The notes: generated by a model from the sequence alone, not told the origin. Shown: positions 46,853 to 55,773, numbered from the stretch's first letter. The stretch: DNA of 64,000 nucleotides from Marinibacterium anthonyi (GCA_003217735.2 CP031585.1:2281501-2345500); one strand, 5' to 3'. Numbers and translations are program-made.

Positions 46853-48073
46853 TCAGGGCGTTTCGATCAGGTCGTAGAACTGCCAGGTGCGGTCGCTCCA
46901 CTGGCCGCCAAGTTCGCGGCCCGCCGAGGTCACGATGGACGGCGCGATGGTGAAGTGGTTCGCGGCGACCATCATGTCGCGATAGGTGCGCTGGATGACG
47001 CCCGCGCGCAGGCCCGCGCCGCCGGCGGCGCGATAGGCAAAGTTGCAGACATCGACGCCAGCCTCGTGAATTTGCGCCTTGGCCAGGTGCACCAGGCTGA
47101 TGTGGCGGGTTGTCATGTGCTGGCCGGCTTCTGCGGTGGCCTCGATCTCGCTCCAGATCTCCATGACAAAGGCGCGGGCGGCGCGATAGGCGGCTTCGGC
47201 CCGGCCGTAATCGTACCAGAACTTCTCGCTTTCCCCCAGCATGCCGGCGCGGCCGGTCTTGCCCCGGGCCAGTGTCGCGATCTCGTCCAGCATGCGGCGT
47301 CCGGCGCCCATGGCCCAGCCGGTGTGACCGACGGCGGCAAGGCCGACGATGCCCAGGCTGAACAATTCCTTCAGGCGCTGCGGCGGGGCGGTCAGGATCG
47401 GGAAGACCAGGTCGTCGGCGATGAACACATCCTCGGCCGAATAGTCGATCGACCCGGTGCCCTTCAGGCCCAGCACGTCCCAGTTGCCCAGCTGCGAATG
47501 TTCGGGGATCGGCGCGTGGGCGCACATGACGATCACGTTGCCGGCCTCGTCCTTGGCGGGCTTGCCGGTGCCGTCATCCACGAAACAGGCCGAATGCGAC
47601 CAGGTGGCGTGGGAAAAGCCGGACCCATAGCTCCACTTGCCGGTCAGCGTGTAGCCGCCATCGACCTTCCTGAGCATGCCAAGCGGCGCGCCCTGGCCCG
47701 AGAAGCGGTTGTCGGTGCCCGGCGCGAACAGCCGGTCGACCGCGCTGTCGGGCAGGTAGGCCGCGGACATGCCGCCGATGCAGCAATGCACCATCGACAC
47801 CCAGCCGGCGGAGCCCGACCACCAGGTGACCGCCTCGATCAGCTGCAGCAGCTCGGTCGGACGCATCTGCGCGCCGCCCAGTTCCTCGGTCGCCATCAGG
47901 TGGGAAAAGCGCAGGGGTTTCAGCAGCTCGAAGGTTTCGGGGGTCAGTTCGCCGGCGGCTTCGTCGGCGGGCGCGTTGGCTTCAAGCTGGGGGCCGATCC
48001 GGGCAATCCGGGCCAGCAGGTCCTTGTAGTCGACGCTTTTGCCCCAGTAGTCGTGACGCATTGGCTTGTTCAT
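46853..48073 (-). CDS. Flavin-dependent monooxygenase, oxygenase component (acyl-CoA-dehydrogenase fold)
   Basis: 406 residues. The acyl-CoA dehydrogenase-like fold with HpaH/HsaA-type C-terminal domain is seen: SSAGWVSMVHCC-like GSAGWVSMVHCCIGG, SGQGAPLGMLRKVDGGYTLTGKWSYGSGFSHATW (flavin pocket with conserved Trp/Ser) and YRAAGGAGLRAGVIQRTYRDMMVAANHFTIAPS. Group D monooxygenases of this type hydroxylate phenols using FADH2. The size and the neighbouring hydroxyquinol genes suggest resorcinol 4-hydroxylase. The ATG at 48073 has GAGGAGG upstream. Confidence 0.83.
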   Translation of the reverse strand: MNKPMRHDYWGKSVDYKDLLARIARIGPQLEANAPADEAAGELTPETFELLKPLRFSHLMATEELGGAQMRPTELLQLIEAVTWWSGSAGWVSMVHCCIGGMSAAYLPDSAVDRLFAPGTDNRFSGQGAPLGMLRKVDGGYTLTGKWSYGSGFSHATWSHSACFVDDGTGKPAKDEAGNVIVMCAHAPIPEHSQLGNWDVLGLKGTGSIDYSAEDVFIADDLVFPILTAPPQRLKELFSLGIVGLAAVGHTGWAMGAGRRMLDEIATLARGKTGRAGMLGESEKFWYDYGRAEAAYRAARAFVMEIWSEIEATAEAGQHMTTRHISLVHLAKAQIHEAGVDVCNFAYRAAGGAGLRAGVIQRTYRDMMVAANHFTIAPSIVTSAGRELGGQWSDRTWQFYDLIETP

Positions 48074-48102
48074 GTGATTGTCCTCCTCAGGGTGAATGAT
48101 GG

Positions 48103-48891
48103 TCAGGCGGCGAGGAAGTCGCCGATGGTTTTCATGATTTCGGGGCGTTCCTGCAGGACCAGGTGGCCGGTGTCGGGGACGTCCAGGAATTGCGCGTCGG
48201 GCAGCGCGTCCAGCCACAGCGGCGCCTGCGATGCGGGCAGCAGGCGGTCCTTGTCGCCCCAGACCAGCAGCGTGGGATTGGTGATGCGGTTCAGCAGCCG
48301 GGTCATGTTGGGATGGCCCATGCCGAAGGGCGCGCAGATGCGCCCGACGGTTTCGCCTTCGCGGGCGCGGTCGGCGCCGAATTGTTCGGCAAAGGCCGGG
48401 TCGCTGCCATCGGGAAAGAACGGCAGCGCGACCGACACGTCATGGGTCATGTACGCGGGGAAATCCTGTGGCGCGATGGTGTCCAGCGCCGTCGCGGGAT
48501 GGGCCGGGTCGTTCAGCCCGGCGGGCGCGATCAGCACCACCTTGTCGACTTTCTCGCGCGCGATGGCGGCCAGTTCGGCGGCCATCCAGCCGCCCATGGA
48601 AAAGCCCAGCAGGTGGGGTTTTTCGTCCAGGTTCAGCGCGTCCAGCAGGTTCAGGTAGTGGATCAGCATGTCGCTGATGCCCGACAGATGCGGTGCGTCG
48701 CCGGAAAAGCCCATGCCGGGGTGGCTGGGGCAAAGCACGCGGAAACGGTCGGCGAAGCCTTCGGCGAAATCGAACCCTTCCAGCGTGGCGGCCCCGTGCA
48801 GGCACAGCAGGGGCTTGCCGCTGCCGGTGGCCTTCACGGCGGTCTTCACCCCGCCGATGTCATAGTCGAGCATGTCCATGTCCAGGGGCAT
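48103..48891 (-). CDS. Alpha/beta-hydrolase
   Basis: 262 residues. Oxyanion segment LCLHGAATLEGFDF, nucleophile elbow GFSMGGWMAAELA, acid in LLVWGDKDRLLPASQAPLW and His in VPDTGHLVLQERPE form a complete catalytic triad. It may hydrolyse an aromatic ester or a ring-cleavage product. It lies 29 bases upstream of the oxygenase gene in the same operon. Exact substrate unknown. Confidence 0.82.
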   Translation of the reverse strand: MPLDMDMLDYDIGGVKTAVKATGSGKPLLCLHGAATLEGFDFAEGFADRFRVLCPSHPGMGFSGDAPHLSGISDMLIHYLNLLDALNLDEKPHLLGFSMGGWMAAELAAIAREKVDKVVLIAPAGLNDPAHPATALDTIAPQDFPAYMTHDVSVALPFFPDGSDPAFAEQFGADRAREGETVGRICAPFGMGHPNMTRLLNRITNPTLLVWGDKDRLLPASQAPLWLDALPDAQFLDVPDTGHLVLQERPEIMKTIGDFLAA

Positions 48892-48906
48892 GTTGGTGTC
48901 TCCTCT

Positions 48907-49923
48907 TCAGGCAAGTTCGGGTTGAATCAGGACCTTGCACTGCGTCGTGCGGCGGCGCAGGCCTTCGAAGACCTGCGGCACCGGCGACAGGCCGATCCGG
49001 TCGGTGATGATCTGTTGCGGCGCGAATGGCCCGGCGGCCAGCGCATCCAGCGCCACGCCGAATTCGTTGCGCTGGTGGAAGAAGACCGAGAACAGCAGGT
49101 CGATTTCCTTGGACAGCGCGATGAACGGATCCCATTCGTCGCCGCCGATGCACAGGCCCACGCCGATGACCTTGCCCTGCAGGCGCACCGCCTCGGTGGC
49201 GGCCTGCAGAAGCCCGGGCCGGCCCACGCATTCAAAGACGATATCGGGGGGGCCGGCGCACAGGTCGGCCAGGTTTTCCGCCAGCCTTTCGCCCGACAGC
49301 GCGAAATCGGTGGCGCCAAGGGCCATGGCGCGGTCGCGTTGATGGGTGTGCAGGTCGGCCATCACGACACGGGCCGCCCCCATCCGCCGCGCCCAGAAGG
49401 CCACCAGCAGGCCGATCGGCCCGGCGCCGATGATCGCCACCCGGTCGCCGGGTTTCATCCCCGCGCGGACGATGCAATGCAGCGCGACGGACAAGGGCTC
49501 GGCCAGGGCGCCGTCTGTCGTGGGCACGTCGTCGGGCAGGATGCGGCACTGGCGTTCGGCGACGCTGACATATTCGGCGTATCCGCCGCCGATCAGGTCC
49601 ATGTCCGGGCAGCGCGCCGGATCCCCGGCCAGGCAGGACGGGCAGGCGCCGCAGCCGCGCATCGGCACCACCGCCACCCGGTCGCCCGGTTTCAGGCCGG
49701 TGACCGCCGCGCCGATGGCCACCACCTCGCCCGCGATCTCGTGGCCCAGAACGTAGCCGGATCCGACGCCAAAGGGCGCGGGGTCCTCGGTGATATGCAG
49801 GTCGCTGCCGCAGATCCCGCAGGCGGCGGTTTTCAGCACGACCTCGTCGGGGGCGGGCGTGGGATCGGGTTGGTCGGCAATCCGCAGGGGGCTGCCCACG
49901 GCGTCGAAGATCGCGGCCTTCAT
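48907..49923 (-). CDS. Zinc-dependent alcohol dehydrogenase (MDR family)
   Basis: 338 residues. Catalytic zinc ligands in CGICGSDLH and GHEIAGEV; structural zinc cysteines in GCGACPSCLAGDPARCPD; Rossmann motif VAIIGAGPIGLLVAFWARRMGAARVVMAD. It likely oxidises an alcohol side chain of the island substrate or an intermediate. The start overlaps livM2 by 4 bases, so it is co-translated with transporter 2. Confidence 0.88.
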   Translation of the reverse strand: MKAAIFDAVGSPLRIADQPDPTPAPDEVVLKTAACGICGSDLHITEDPAPFGVGSGYVLGHEIAGEVVAIGAAVTGLKPGDRVAVVPMRGCGACPSCLAGDPARCPDMDLIGGGYAEYVSVAERQCRILPDDVPTTDGALAEPLSVALHCIVRAGMKPGDRVAIIGAGPIGLLVAFWARRMGAARVVMADLHTHQRDRAMALGATDFALSGERLAENLADLCAGPPDIVFECVGRPGLLQAATEAVRLQGKVIGVGLCIGGDEWDPFIALSKEIDLLFSVFFHQRNEFGVALDALAAGPFAPQQIITDRIGLSPVPQVFEGLRRRTTQCKVLIQPELA

Positions 49924-50948
49924 GACTTTTCCTTTGGTGACTGGATCAGGTGGCGCCGGATCGGGAACCAGGGCGCGTCCCAGCGTTTCGATATCGCGCC
50001 CCAGATGCCGGTGCGGGCGTACAGCGCGACGATGACGGTCATCAGGCCCAACACGACAAAGTAGCTGGCGCCGTATTCCCCGAACCAGCGGTCGGCGAGG
50101 AAGTAGATGAGCGCGCCGATCAGCACGCCTTCGATGGAGGCGATGCCGCCGACCATGACGATGAAGATCGCCACGTTGGACCACATCGGGTCGAAGGCCG
50201 AGGGCGGGTTGATGCGCAGCTGCGCCATGGAATAGACGGCGCCGGCCAACCCGCACCCCACCGCCGCCGCCACGTAGATGGCAAAGCGCAGGCGGCGGAC
50301 ATCGATGCCCTGGCTGGCCGCCGCGACCGGGTTGTCGCGCATGGCGATCAGCGCCAGCCCGTAACGCGAGCGCAGGAACAGGTAGCTGCCGCCGATGGTC
50401 GTCAGGATCAGCACCGCGCACAACATCGACATGGCCACGTTGCGTTCGAACAGCGAATAGTTCTTCATCACGCTCAGCGACATGCCCGAGCCCGCGTTCA
50501 GCACCCCCATGTTGGACGCCGTCAGGCGGAACACCTCGGCCACGACCCAGGTGCCGATGGCGAAATAGGGGCCGTCCAGCCGGTGCAGCAGCAGGTAGCA
50601 GGGCACGGCCAGCGCGGCGGGCACCAGCAGCGACAGGAAGATCGCCAGGAACGGATTGATGCCAAAGGTCTGGGCCAGCACGAACAGCGCGTATCCCGCC
50701 GCCCCCATGAAGGCCTGCTGCCCGACGGACACCAGCCCGGCATAGCCCGCCAGCATGTTCCACATCTGCGCGACGGCGATGTAGCAGCACAGCTCCAGCA
50801 CCATGCGGATCGTGCCGGTCTTGGCCCACCAGGGCATCGCGATCAGCGCGATGACGGCCACGGCAAAGATCAGCAGCGCGATCTGGCCCGACAGCGTCTG
50901 GCGGCGGACCTGGACGGAGGGAAGGGCGGGATCTGTGAGTATCGTCAT
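49920..50948 (-). CDS. Liv-type ABC transporter permease LivM, system 2
   Basis: 342 residues. MLAGYAGLVSVGQQAFMGAAGYALFVLA, YFAIGTWVVAEVFRL and ALIAMRDNPVAAASQGIDVRRLRFAIYVAAAVG are LivM hallmarks. It is paralogous to LivM1. It belongs to SDR-SBP1-livG2-F2-H2-M2-ADH-hydrolase-monooxygenase-reductase. Confidence 0.9.
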   Translation of the reverse strand: MTILTDPALPSVQVRRQTLSGQIALLIFAVAVIALIAMPWWAKTGTIRMVLELCCYIAVAQMWNMLAGYAGLVSVGQQAFMGAAGYALFVLAQTFGINPFLAIFLSLLVPAALAVPCYLLLHRLDGPYFAIGTWVVAEVFRLTASNMGVLNAGSGMSLSVMKNYSLFERNVAMSMLCAVLILTTIGGSYLFLRSRYGLALIAMRDNPVAAASQGIDVRRLRFAIYVAAAVGCGLAGAVYSMAQLRINPPSAFDPMWSNVAIFIVMVGGIASIEGVLIGALIYFLADRWFGEYGASYFVVLGLMTVIVALYARTGIWGAISKRWDAPWFPIRRHLIQSPKEKS

Positions 50949-50951
50949 GGA

Positions 50952-51809
50952 TCAGCCCTTTCCGAACAGGCCCTGCGGCCGGGTGGCCAGTACGATGAGA
51001 AAGACCAGGTGACCGGCGAGGATGCCGAAGCCCGGGTCGATGCGGAAGCCGATGGCCTGGGTGATGCCCAGCACCATGGAGCCGATGAACGCCCCCCAGA
51101 CCGACCCCATGCCGCCGATGATCACCGCCTCGAAGGCATAGATCAGCTGGGCGCCGCCATCGGCGGGGGCCACGGTGGATCGCAGCGACTGGAACACCGC
51201 CGCAAAGCCCAGGATGCCGACCGCGATGGCGGTGGCCGCGGCATAGACGGACCGCGGGTTGATGCCGGTCATCGCGGCGGCTTCGACATCGGCCGAGGCC
51301 GCGCGCAGCGCGCGTCCGAAGCGCGAGCGTTTCAGCACCAGGTCGACGCCCAGCGTCAGCCCCGTCGCGGCCACCAGAACGATGACCGGCAGAAGGCCGA
51401 TGTAGATGCCGCCGATCTCGACCGAGCGGCTTTCGATGCCACCGCCGGGCAGCGACCGGCTGTTGGCCGACCAGATCTGCAGCATCAGGTTCTGCAGCGC
51501 CAGCGACAGCCCGAAAGTGGCGATCAGCGAGGGCAGGGGATCGTCGCCCACCACCTTGTTCAGCACCGCCTTCTGCAAGAGCCAGCCGATGGCCACCGCC
51601 AGCGGCACCAGCGCCACCATCACCGTGAAGGGACCAAGGCCAAAGGCCGTGGCCAGCGAGATGCCGATCAGCGACAGCAGGATCACAAGGTCCCCGTGGC
51701 TGACGTTCACGATCCGCATGACGCCGAACATCAGCGCCATACCCAGCGCATATTGCGCATACATTCCGCCCAGGAGAACGCCCTGGACCAGCGCGTCAAA
51801 CCACTGCAT
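50952..51809 (-). CDS. Liv-type ABC transporter permease LivH, system 2
   Basis: 285 residues. LVQGVLLGGMYAQYALGMALMFGVMRIVNVSHGDLVIL and FEAVIIGGMGSVWGAFIGSMVLGITQAIG are conserved; the coupling loop reads RALRAASADVEAAAMTGINPRSVY. Three bases separate it from livM2, and its start overlaps livF2 by 14 bases. Confidence 0.9.
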   Translation of the reverse strand: MQWFDALVQGVLLGGMYAQYALGMALMFGVMRIVNVSHGDLVILLSLIGISLATAFGLGPFTVMVALVPLAVAIGWLLQKAVLNKVVGDDPLPSLIATFGLSLALQNLMLQIWSANSRSLPGGGIESRSVEIGGIYIGLLPVIVLVAATGLTLGVDLVLKRSRFGRALRAASADVEAAAMTGINPRSVYAAATAIAVGILGFAAVFQSLRSTVAPADGGAQLIYAFEAVIIGGMGSVWGAFIGSMVLGITQAIGFRIDPGFGILAGHLVFLIVLATRPQGLFGKG

Positions 51810-52524
51810 GTCCCGCTCCGAAATAGGCTTCGCCGATCTGTTCCCGCGTGACCGCGTCCGACCGCCCGCTTAGCGTCACCCGGCCTTCGAGCATGCAATA
51901 CAGGCGGTCCGAGGCGGACTGGGCGAGGCCCACATCCTGTTCCACCACGATCACCGCCGTGCCCTGGCCCCGGATCTCGGGCAGGGCGGCGTAGATTTCG
52001 CGGATGACCTTGGGGGCCAGGCCCAGGCTGATCTCGTCACACAGAAGGATGCGCGGCTGGCACAGCAGGGCGCGGCCGATCGACACCATCTGCTGTTGTC
52101 CGCCCGACAGGCTTTGCACCGGGGTGCGGGCCTTTTCCTGCAGGATCGGGAACAGCTGATAGAGCCGGTTCAGCGACCAGCCGCCGGTGCGGCCCAGGTG
52201 GTCGGCCCGGTCGATGGCGACGCGCAGGTTGTCTTCGACCGTCATGCCGCGAAACAGCCTGCGGCCCTCGGGCACGATGGCCACGCCCTTCTGGACCATC
52301 CGGTCGGTGGGGGTGCCGCCGACGGGCGTGCCGTCGATGCGCACCATGTCGGGATCGACGGGCAACAGGCCCATGATCGCGCGCAGGAAGGTGGATTTGC
52401 CGGCCCCGTTGGCCCCGATCAGCGCGACCGCCTCGCCTTCGCCGACGTCGGTGTCGATGCCGTAAAGCGCCTGGAAATCGCCGTAACGGGCCACCAGCCC
52501 ATGGGTGGAAAGCAGTGCCGTCAT
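51796..52524 (-). CDS. Liv-type ABC transporter ATPase LivF, system 2
   Basis: 242 residues. Walker A GANGAGKST, signature SLSGGQQQMVSIGRALL, Walker B RILLCDEISLGLAPKV and VVEQDVGLA are seen. It overlaps livG2 by 4 bases and the livH2 start by 14 bases. Confidence 0.92.
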   Translation of the reverse strand: MTALLSTHGLVARYGDFQALYGIDTDVGEGEAVALIGANGAGKSTFLRAIMGLLPVDPDMVRIDGTPVGGTPTDRMVQKGVAIVPEGRRLFRGMTVEDNLRVAIDRADHLGRTGGWSLNRLYQLFPILQEKARTPVQSLSGGQQQMVSIGRALLCQPRILLCDEISLGLAPKVIREIYAALPEIRGQGTAVIVVEQDVGLAQSASDRLYCMLEGRVTLSGRSDAVTREQIGEAYFGAGHAVV

Positions 52525-53270
52525 GCCTCGATCCCCATGTAGACGCGTTTGACTTCGGGGTCGTTGATGACCTCTTGCGGGGGGCCTTCGGCGATCTTTT
52601 CGCCGAAGTTCAGCACCATCAGCCGATCGGCCACGGCCAGCAGCGCGTGCAGCACGTGTTCGATCCACACGATGGTCACGCCCCGGTCGCGGATGCGCCT
52701 GACCAGCGCGACCAGGTCCCTGGATTCCTCCTCGGTCAGACCGCCGGCGATTTCGTCCAGCAGCAAAAGCTTGGGGTCCGAGGCCAGCGCACGCGCCAGT
52801 TCAAGCCGCTTGCGGTCCAGCAGCGTCAGCGACCCGGCCTGGGTGTTCGCCTTGTCCGCCAGTTCGCAATCCTGCAGGATCCGGGCGCAGAAGGCATAGC
52901 TTTCCTGTTCCGACCGCCCGCCGCCGAAGGCCGCGGCGACCAGCAGGTTTTCGAACGTCGTCATGCCGGAATAGGGCAGCGGGATCTGGTAGGTCCGTCC
53001 GATGCCCATGTGGCAGCGCTTGAAGGGCGGTTCGCCCCTCAGCGTGATGTCCCCCAGGCGGATTTCTCCGCCCGAGGTTTTCAGGTCACCGCTGATCATG
53101 TTGAACAGCGTGGTCTTGCCTGCTCCGTTCGGGCCGAGAATGCCCAACACCTCGCCGCGATGCACATCGAAGCTGACCTCGTGCAGCACCCGGACCGCGC
53201 CAAAGCTTTTCGACACGTCGCGGGCGGCAAGAAGAATGTCCCGGGTCGTCCCGGCGCTTCCGTCTGGCAT
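52521..53270 (-). CDS. Liv-type ABC transporter ATPase LivG, system 2
   Basis: 249 residues. Walker A GPNGAGKTT, Walker B LLLLDEIAGGLTEEE and VWIEHVLHALL are present. The signature region is GSLTLLDRKRLELARAL, lacking LSGGQ, like LivG1. It follows the binding protein gene by 3 bases. Confidence 0.9.
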   Translation of the reverse strand: MPDGSAGTTRDILLAARDVSKSFGAVRVLHEVSFDVHRGEVLGILGPNGAGKTTLFNMISGDLKTSGGEIRLGDITLRGEPPFKRCHMGIGRTYQIPLPYSGMTTFENLLVAAAFGGGRSEQESYAFCARILQDCELADKANTQAGSLTLLDRKRLELARALASDPKLLLLDEIAGGLTEEESRDLVALVRRIRDRGVTIVWIEHVLHALLAVADRLMVLNFGEKIAEGPPQEVINDPEVKRVYMGIEA

Positions 53271-53273
53271 GGG

Positions 53274-54566
53274 TTACCAGGCGATCGGAACGATGTGCTG
53301 TTCCGGGGCGAACAGCTGGTTGACCGAGTTGTCGACGATCTTCAGGTCATAGGGCCATTTTTCGCCCGTCACCCACTGGCCGCCGAAAATCGGCATGGTG
53401 CAGATGTTCTTGTGCACGCCGCCGAACTTCACCGGTCCGCAGACCGTCATGATGTCGGTCGCGGCCATCGCATCGCGGTTGGCCTCGCGGTCCATGGGGT
53501 CCGAGGACCGCCGCAGGATGTCGATCGCCACTTCCAGCAGCGCATGGGAATAGCCCAGCGGCTGGGTCCACTGGCGGTTCTGGTCGGCTTCCCACTGATC
53601 GGCCAGCGCGCGGCTGTTCTGCCCGGTGATCGAGCTTTCAAAGGGGAAGGCCGGGGTCCACCAGACCTCGGACGACATGCCGTTGCCCAGGGGACCCATC
53701 GCCTCGACACCGCCGGGGAACAGCAGCGCCGCCGCCACCGTGACCGCCTTGGGTTTGTATCCCTTCTGGTTGCACTGGGTGACGAAGGTCTTCAGGTCGT
53801 CGGGGTAGGTGATGCCGCCGATGATGTCGCAGCCCGCGTCCTTGAAGGCCGCGATCTGGGCCGAGAAGTCGTTGGTGCGCGGCTGGAAATAGCCGGGGAT
53901 GGTGACATCGTAGCCGGCGTCGCGGGTCGGGCGCGGCAGGCCGTAATCCTCGTTGCCCCAGGTGTCGCCGTCGATGTTCTGCGGGAACAGCATCCCCACC
54001 TTCCTGTTGGTCTCCAGCCCGTCCCAGAGCCCGACGAAGGTGTTCAGCGCCTCGTCCAGCCCCCAGAAGAAATGGTAGGTCCAGTCGTATTCGCCGCCCC
54101 CCCGAGGCATGATCACCGCCTGCCAGGGCGCCCCGGACGAGATGCACGGCGCCTCGTACAGTTCGGCCTGTTCCATCACCGGCAGGATCGTGTCGGTGGT
54201 CGAGGCGGGCACCACCAGGTGGACCTCGTCGTTCAGGATCAGGTCGCCGGCCAGTTCCGCCGCCTTGTTGGGGTTCGACTGGCTGTCGCGTTCCAGGATC
54301 TCGAGGTCGTAGACATCGCCATTGGCCGAGGTCAGCGTGCCGCCAAGGGCCTCGCGGATCTTCTGCACCGTGTAGCCGTCGGTTTCGCCGAACAGGCCCA
54401 GCGGGCCGGTGGCGGGGGTGATGTAGGCCATCTTGACCGTGCCGGCCGTCTTGGCCCGCAGGTAGGTCGGCGCGCCAAGCGCCGAGGCGGCCACCCCGGC
54501 CCCGACACCGCGCAAAACCGACCGGCGGCTGATGCCGGCCCTGAGCAGCTTGTTGTAATGGGTCAC
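53274..54566 (-). CDS. Periplasmic substrate-binding protein of ABC system 2
   Basis: 430 residues. A twin-arginine-type signal (SRRSVLRGVGAGVAASALGAPT) leads to a type-I periplasmic-binding fold: GTVKMAYITPATGPLGLFGETD, ERDSQSNPNKAAELAGDLILNDEVHLVV. The start is GTG at 54566 with GGGAGGA about 8 bases upstream; no ATG is nearer. It is paralogous to the binding protein at 57431-58702 (DSQSNPNxAAExAxDLIL is shared). It feeds LivHM2 with the island substrate, presumably aromatic. Confidence 0.88.
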   Translation of the reverse strand: MTHYNKLLRAGISRRSVLRGVGAGVAASALGAPTYLRAKTAGTVKMAYITPATGPLGLFGETDGYTVQKIREALGGTLTSANGDVYDLEILERDSQSNPNKAAELAGDLILNDEVHLVVPASTTDTILPVMEQAELYEAPCISSGAPWQAVIMPRGGGEYDWTYHFFWGLDEALNTFVGLWDGLETNRKVGMLFPQNIDGDTWGNEDYGLPRPTRDAGYDVTIPGYFQPRTNDFSAQIAAFKDAGCDIIGGITYPDDLKTFVTQCNQKGYKPKAVTVAAALLFPGGVEAMGPLGNGMSSEVWWTPAFPFESSITGQNSRALADQWEADQNRQWTQPLGYSHALLEVAIDILRRSSDPMDREANRDAMAATDIMTVCGPVKFGGVHKNICTMPIFGGQWVTGEKWPYDLKIVDNSVNQLFAPEQHIVPIAW

Positions 54567-54632
54567 TTGCAGTTCCTCCCTTGCAGTGAACGCCCGCCCC
54601 CGTTTCCTCCTTCGGGGGTCGGGCGGATCGAT

Positions 54633-55442
54633 TCAGGTCATCCGGTTCAGGGCGCCCCCGTCGATGACGATCAGCGAACCGGTGAAATAGGCGCCCGCCG
54701 GCGAGGCCAGCAGCAGGGCCAGGCCCTTGATGTCCTCGACATCGCCGATCCGTCCGATCAGCGACTGGGCTTCGAACGCGGCGCGGTCGGCCTTGTTGCG
54801 CAAACGGCCCCCGGCGATATTGGTGATGAAGGGGCCCGGCAGGATGGCGTTGACGCGGATGCCGTAGGCGCCCAGCTCCATCGCCATGTGGCGCACGAAA
54901 TGGTTCACCGCGGCCTTGGCCGGCATGTAGGACGTGCCCACGATGCTTTCGTTGATCAGCCCCGCGATGGACGAGGTCACGATGATCTCGCCGCCCTTGC
55001 CGGGTTTCATGTGGCGCACCGCGTTCTTCACGGTGGTGTAGACCGAGGTCAGGTTGATCTCGATGCCGCGGTCCCATTGGTCGTCGGGGATGTTTTCGAT
55101 CGCGCCGTCCGGGAACCGTTCGCCTTCCACGGTCATGAAGCCGGGGCCCGGGTCGATGCCGGCATTGGCGAAAACGGTGTCGATGCCCCCGTGCCGGTCC
55201 GCCACCGCGTCGAAGGCTGCAGCCATCGCCGGGCGGTCGCCCACGTCGACGGTCTGGCCCCAGCTGTCCCCGCCGATCTCGGCGACGGTCTTTGCCAATC
55301 CGTCCGGGTCGATGTCAAAGATGCACACTTTCGCGCCCTGTTCCGCCATGATCTCGGCATAGGCGCGGCCGATGCCGCTGGCGCCGCCGGTGACGATCAC
55401 GGATTTTCCGCGCACGTCGAACATCGTTTCAAGTCTTGCCAT
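54633..55442 (-). CDS. Short-chain dehydrogenase/reductase
   Basis: 269 residues. NAD(P) motif VIVTGGASGIGRAYAE, NAG motif FANAGIDPG, catalytic Ser in VTSSIAG and the Y-x3-K pair in SYMPAKAA define a classical SDR. The Asp after the second strand (CIFDIDPDG) suggests NAD preference. The start at 55442 follows GGGAGGAGG. It is the first gene of the transporter-2 operon, 66 bases ahead of the binding protein. Substrate unknown. Confidence 0.9.
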   Translation of the reverse strand: MARLETMFDVRGKSVIVTGGASGIGRAYAEIMAEQGAKVCIFDIDPDGLAKTVAEIGGDSWGQTVDVGDRPAMAAAFDAVADRHGGIDTVFANAGIDPGPGFMTVEGERFPDGAIENIPDDQWDRGIEINLTSVYTTVKNAVRHMKPGKGGEIIVTSSIAGLINESIVGTSYMPAKAAVNHFVRHMAMELGAYGIRVNAILPGPFITNIAGGRLRNKADRAAFEAQSLIGRIGDVEDIKGLALLLASPAGAYFTGSLIVIDGGALNRMT

Positions 55443-55632
55443 GGGTCCTCCTCCCGCAGTCGATCCGCAAGCGTGACCCATCGCTCCGGCGCAGCCGGAT
55501 ACGGCCCCGGAAAACCGGGTTGATGGATCTCTCTCTCACGGAAGGCCGTCGCGTCCTCCAAGCCGCGAAAACCGTTAACGCCATATCGAGGCCTGCGCGG
55601 TTTTTAGTCAAATTCAGAATGCGGGAAGTAAT

Positions 55633-55649
55633 ATAACAGTCCGGTATAT
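55633..55649. promoter_or_regulatory. Candidate LysR operator (ATA-N11-TAT) upstream of the SDR operon
   Basis: ATAACAGTCCGGTATAT shares ATAACAG and ATAT with the complement of the site at 46195-46213 and keeps the 11-base spacing. It is 191 bases upstream of the SDR start codon in the AT-rich part of the divergent region. Confidence 0.4.
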
Positions 55650-55718
55650 AGTTAAGTTATTGATAAATATGTGTTTAATTTTTGATTTATGAAAGGACGG
55701 CAAATCGACTTGCCAGCG

Positions 55719-55759
55719 ACCTGTTCAAATCATCAAATGGCATGATGATTTGAACAGGT
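55719..55759. promoter_or_regulatory. 17-bp perfect inverted repeat ahead of the XylR-like regulator gene
   Basis: ACCTGTTCAAATCATCA (55719-55735) is exactly complementary to TGATGATTTGAACAGGT (55743-55759) across 7 bases. It ends 14 bases before the GTG start of the regulator, beside its ribosome-binding site. XylR/DmpR-type proteins bind long inverted repeats, so this may be its operator, used for autoregulation and for the divergent SDR operon. An RNA hairpin in the leader is another possibility. Confidence 0.75.
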
Positions 55760-55773
55760 GTTGGGAGGCATCC

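Larger units (their letters stand above)
55443..55773. promoter_or_regulatory. Divergent promoter region between the SDR operon and the XylR-like regulator
   Basis: 331 bases without a gene. The central part (about 55615-55695) is very AT-rich. It contains an ATA-N11-TAT dyad at 55633-55649 and a 17-bp inverted repeat at 55719-55759, annotated separately. A -24/-12-like sequence on the minus strand at 55699-55715 has an 11-base rather than 10-base spacer and is not accepted as a promoter. Confidence 0.6.

Noticed and set aside
55699-55715. Sigma54-like TGGCA...TTGC on the minus strand upstream of the SDR operon
   Set aside because: The GG and GC doublets are 11 rather than 10 bases apart, and sigma54 tolerates little change in spacing; the nearby regulator also lacks GAFTGA.
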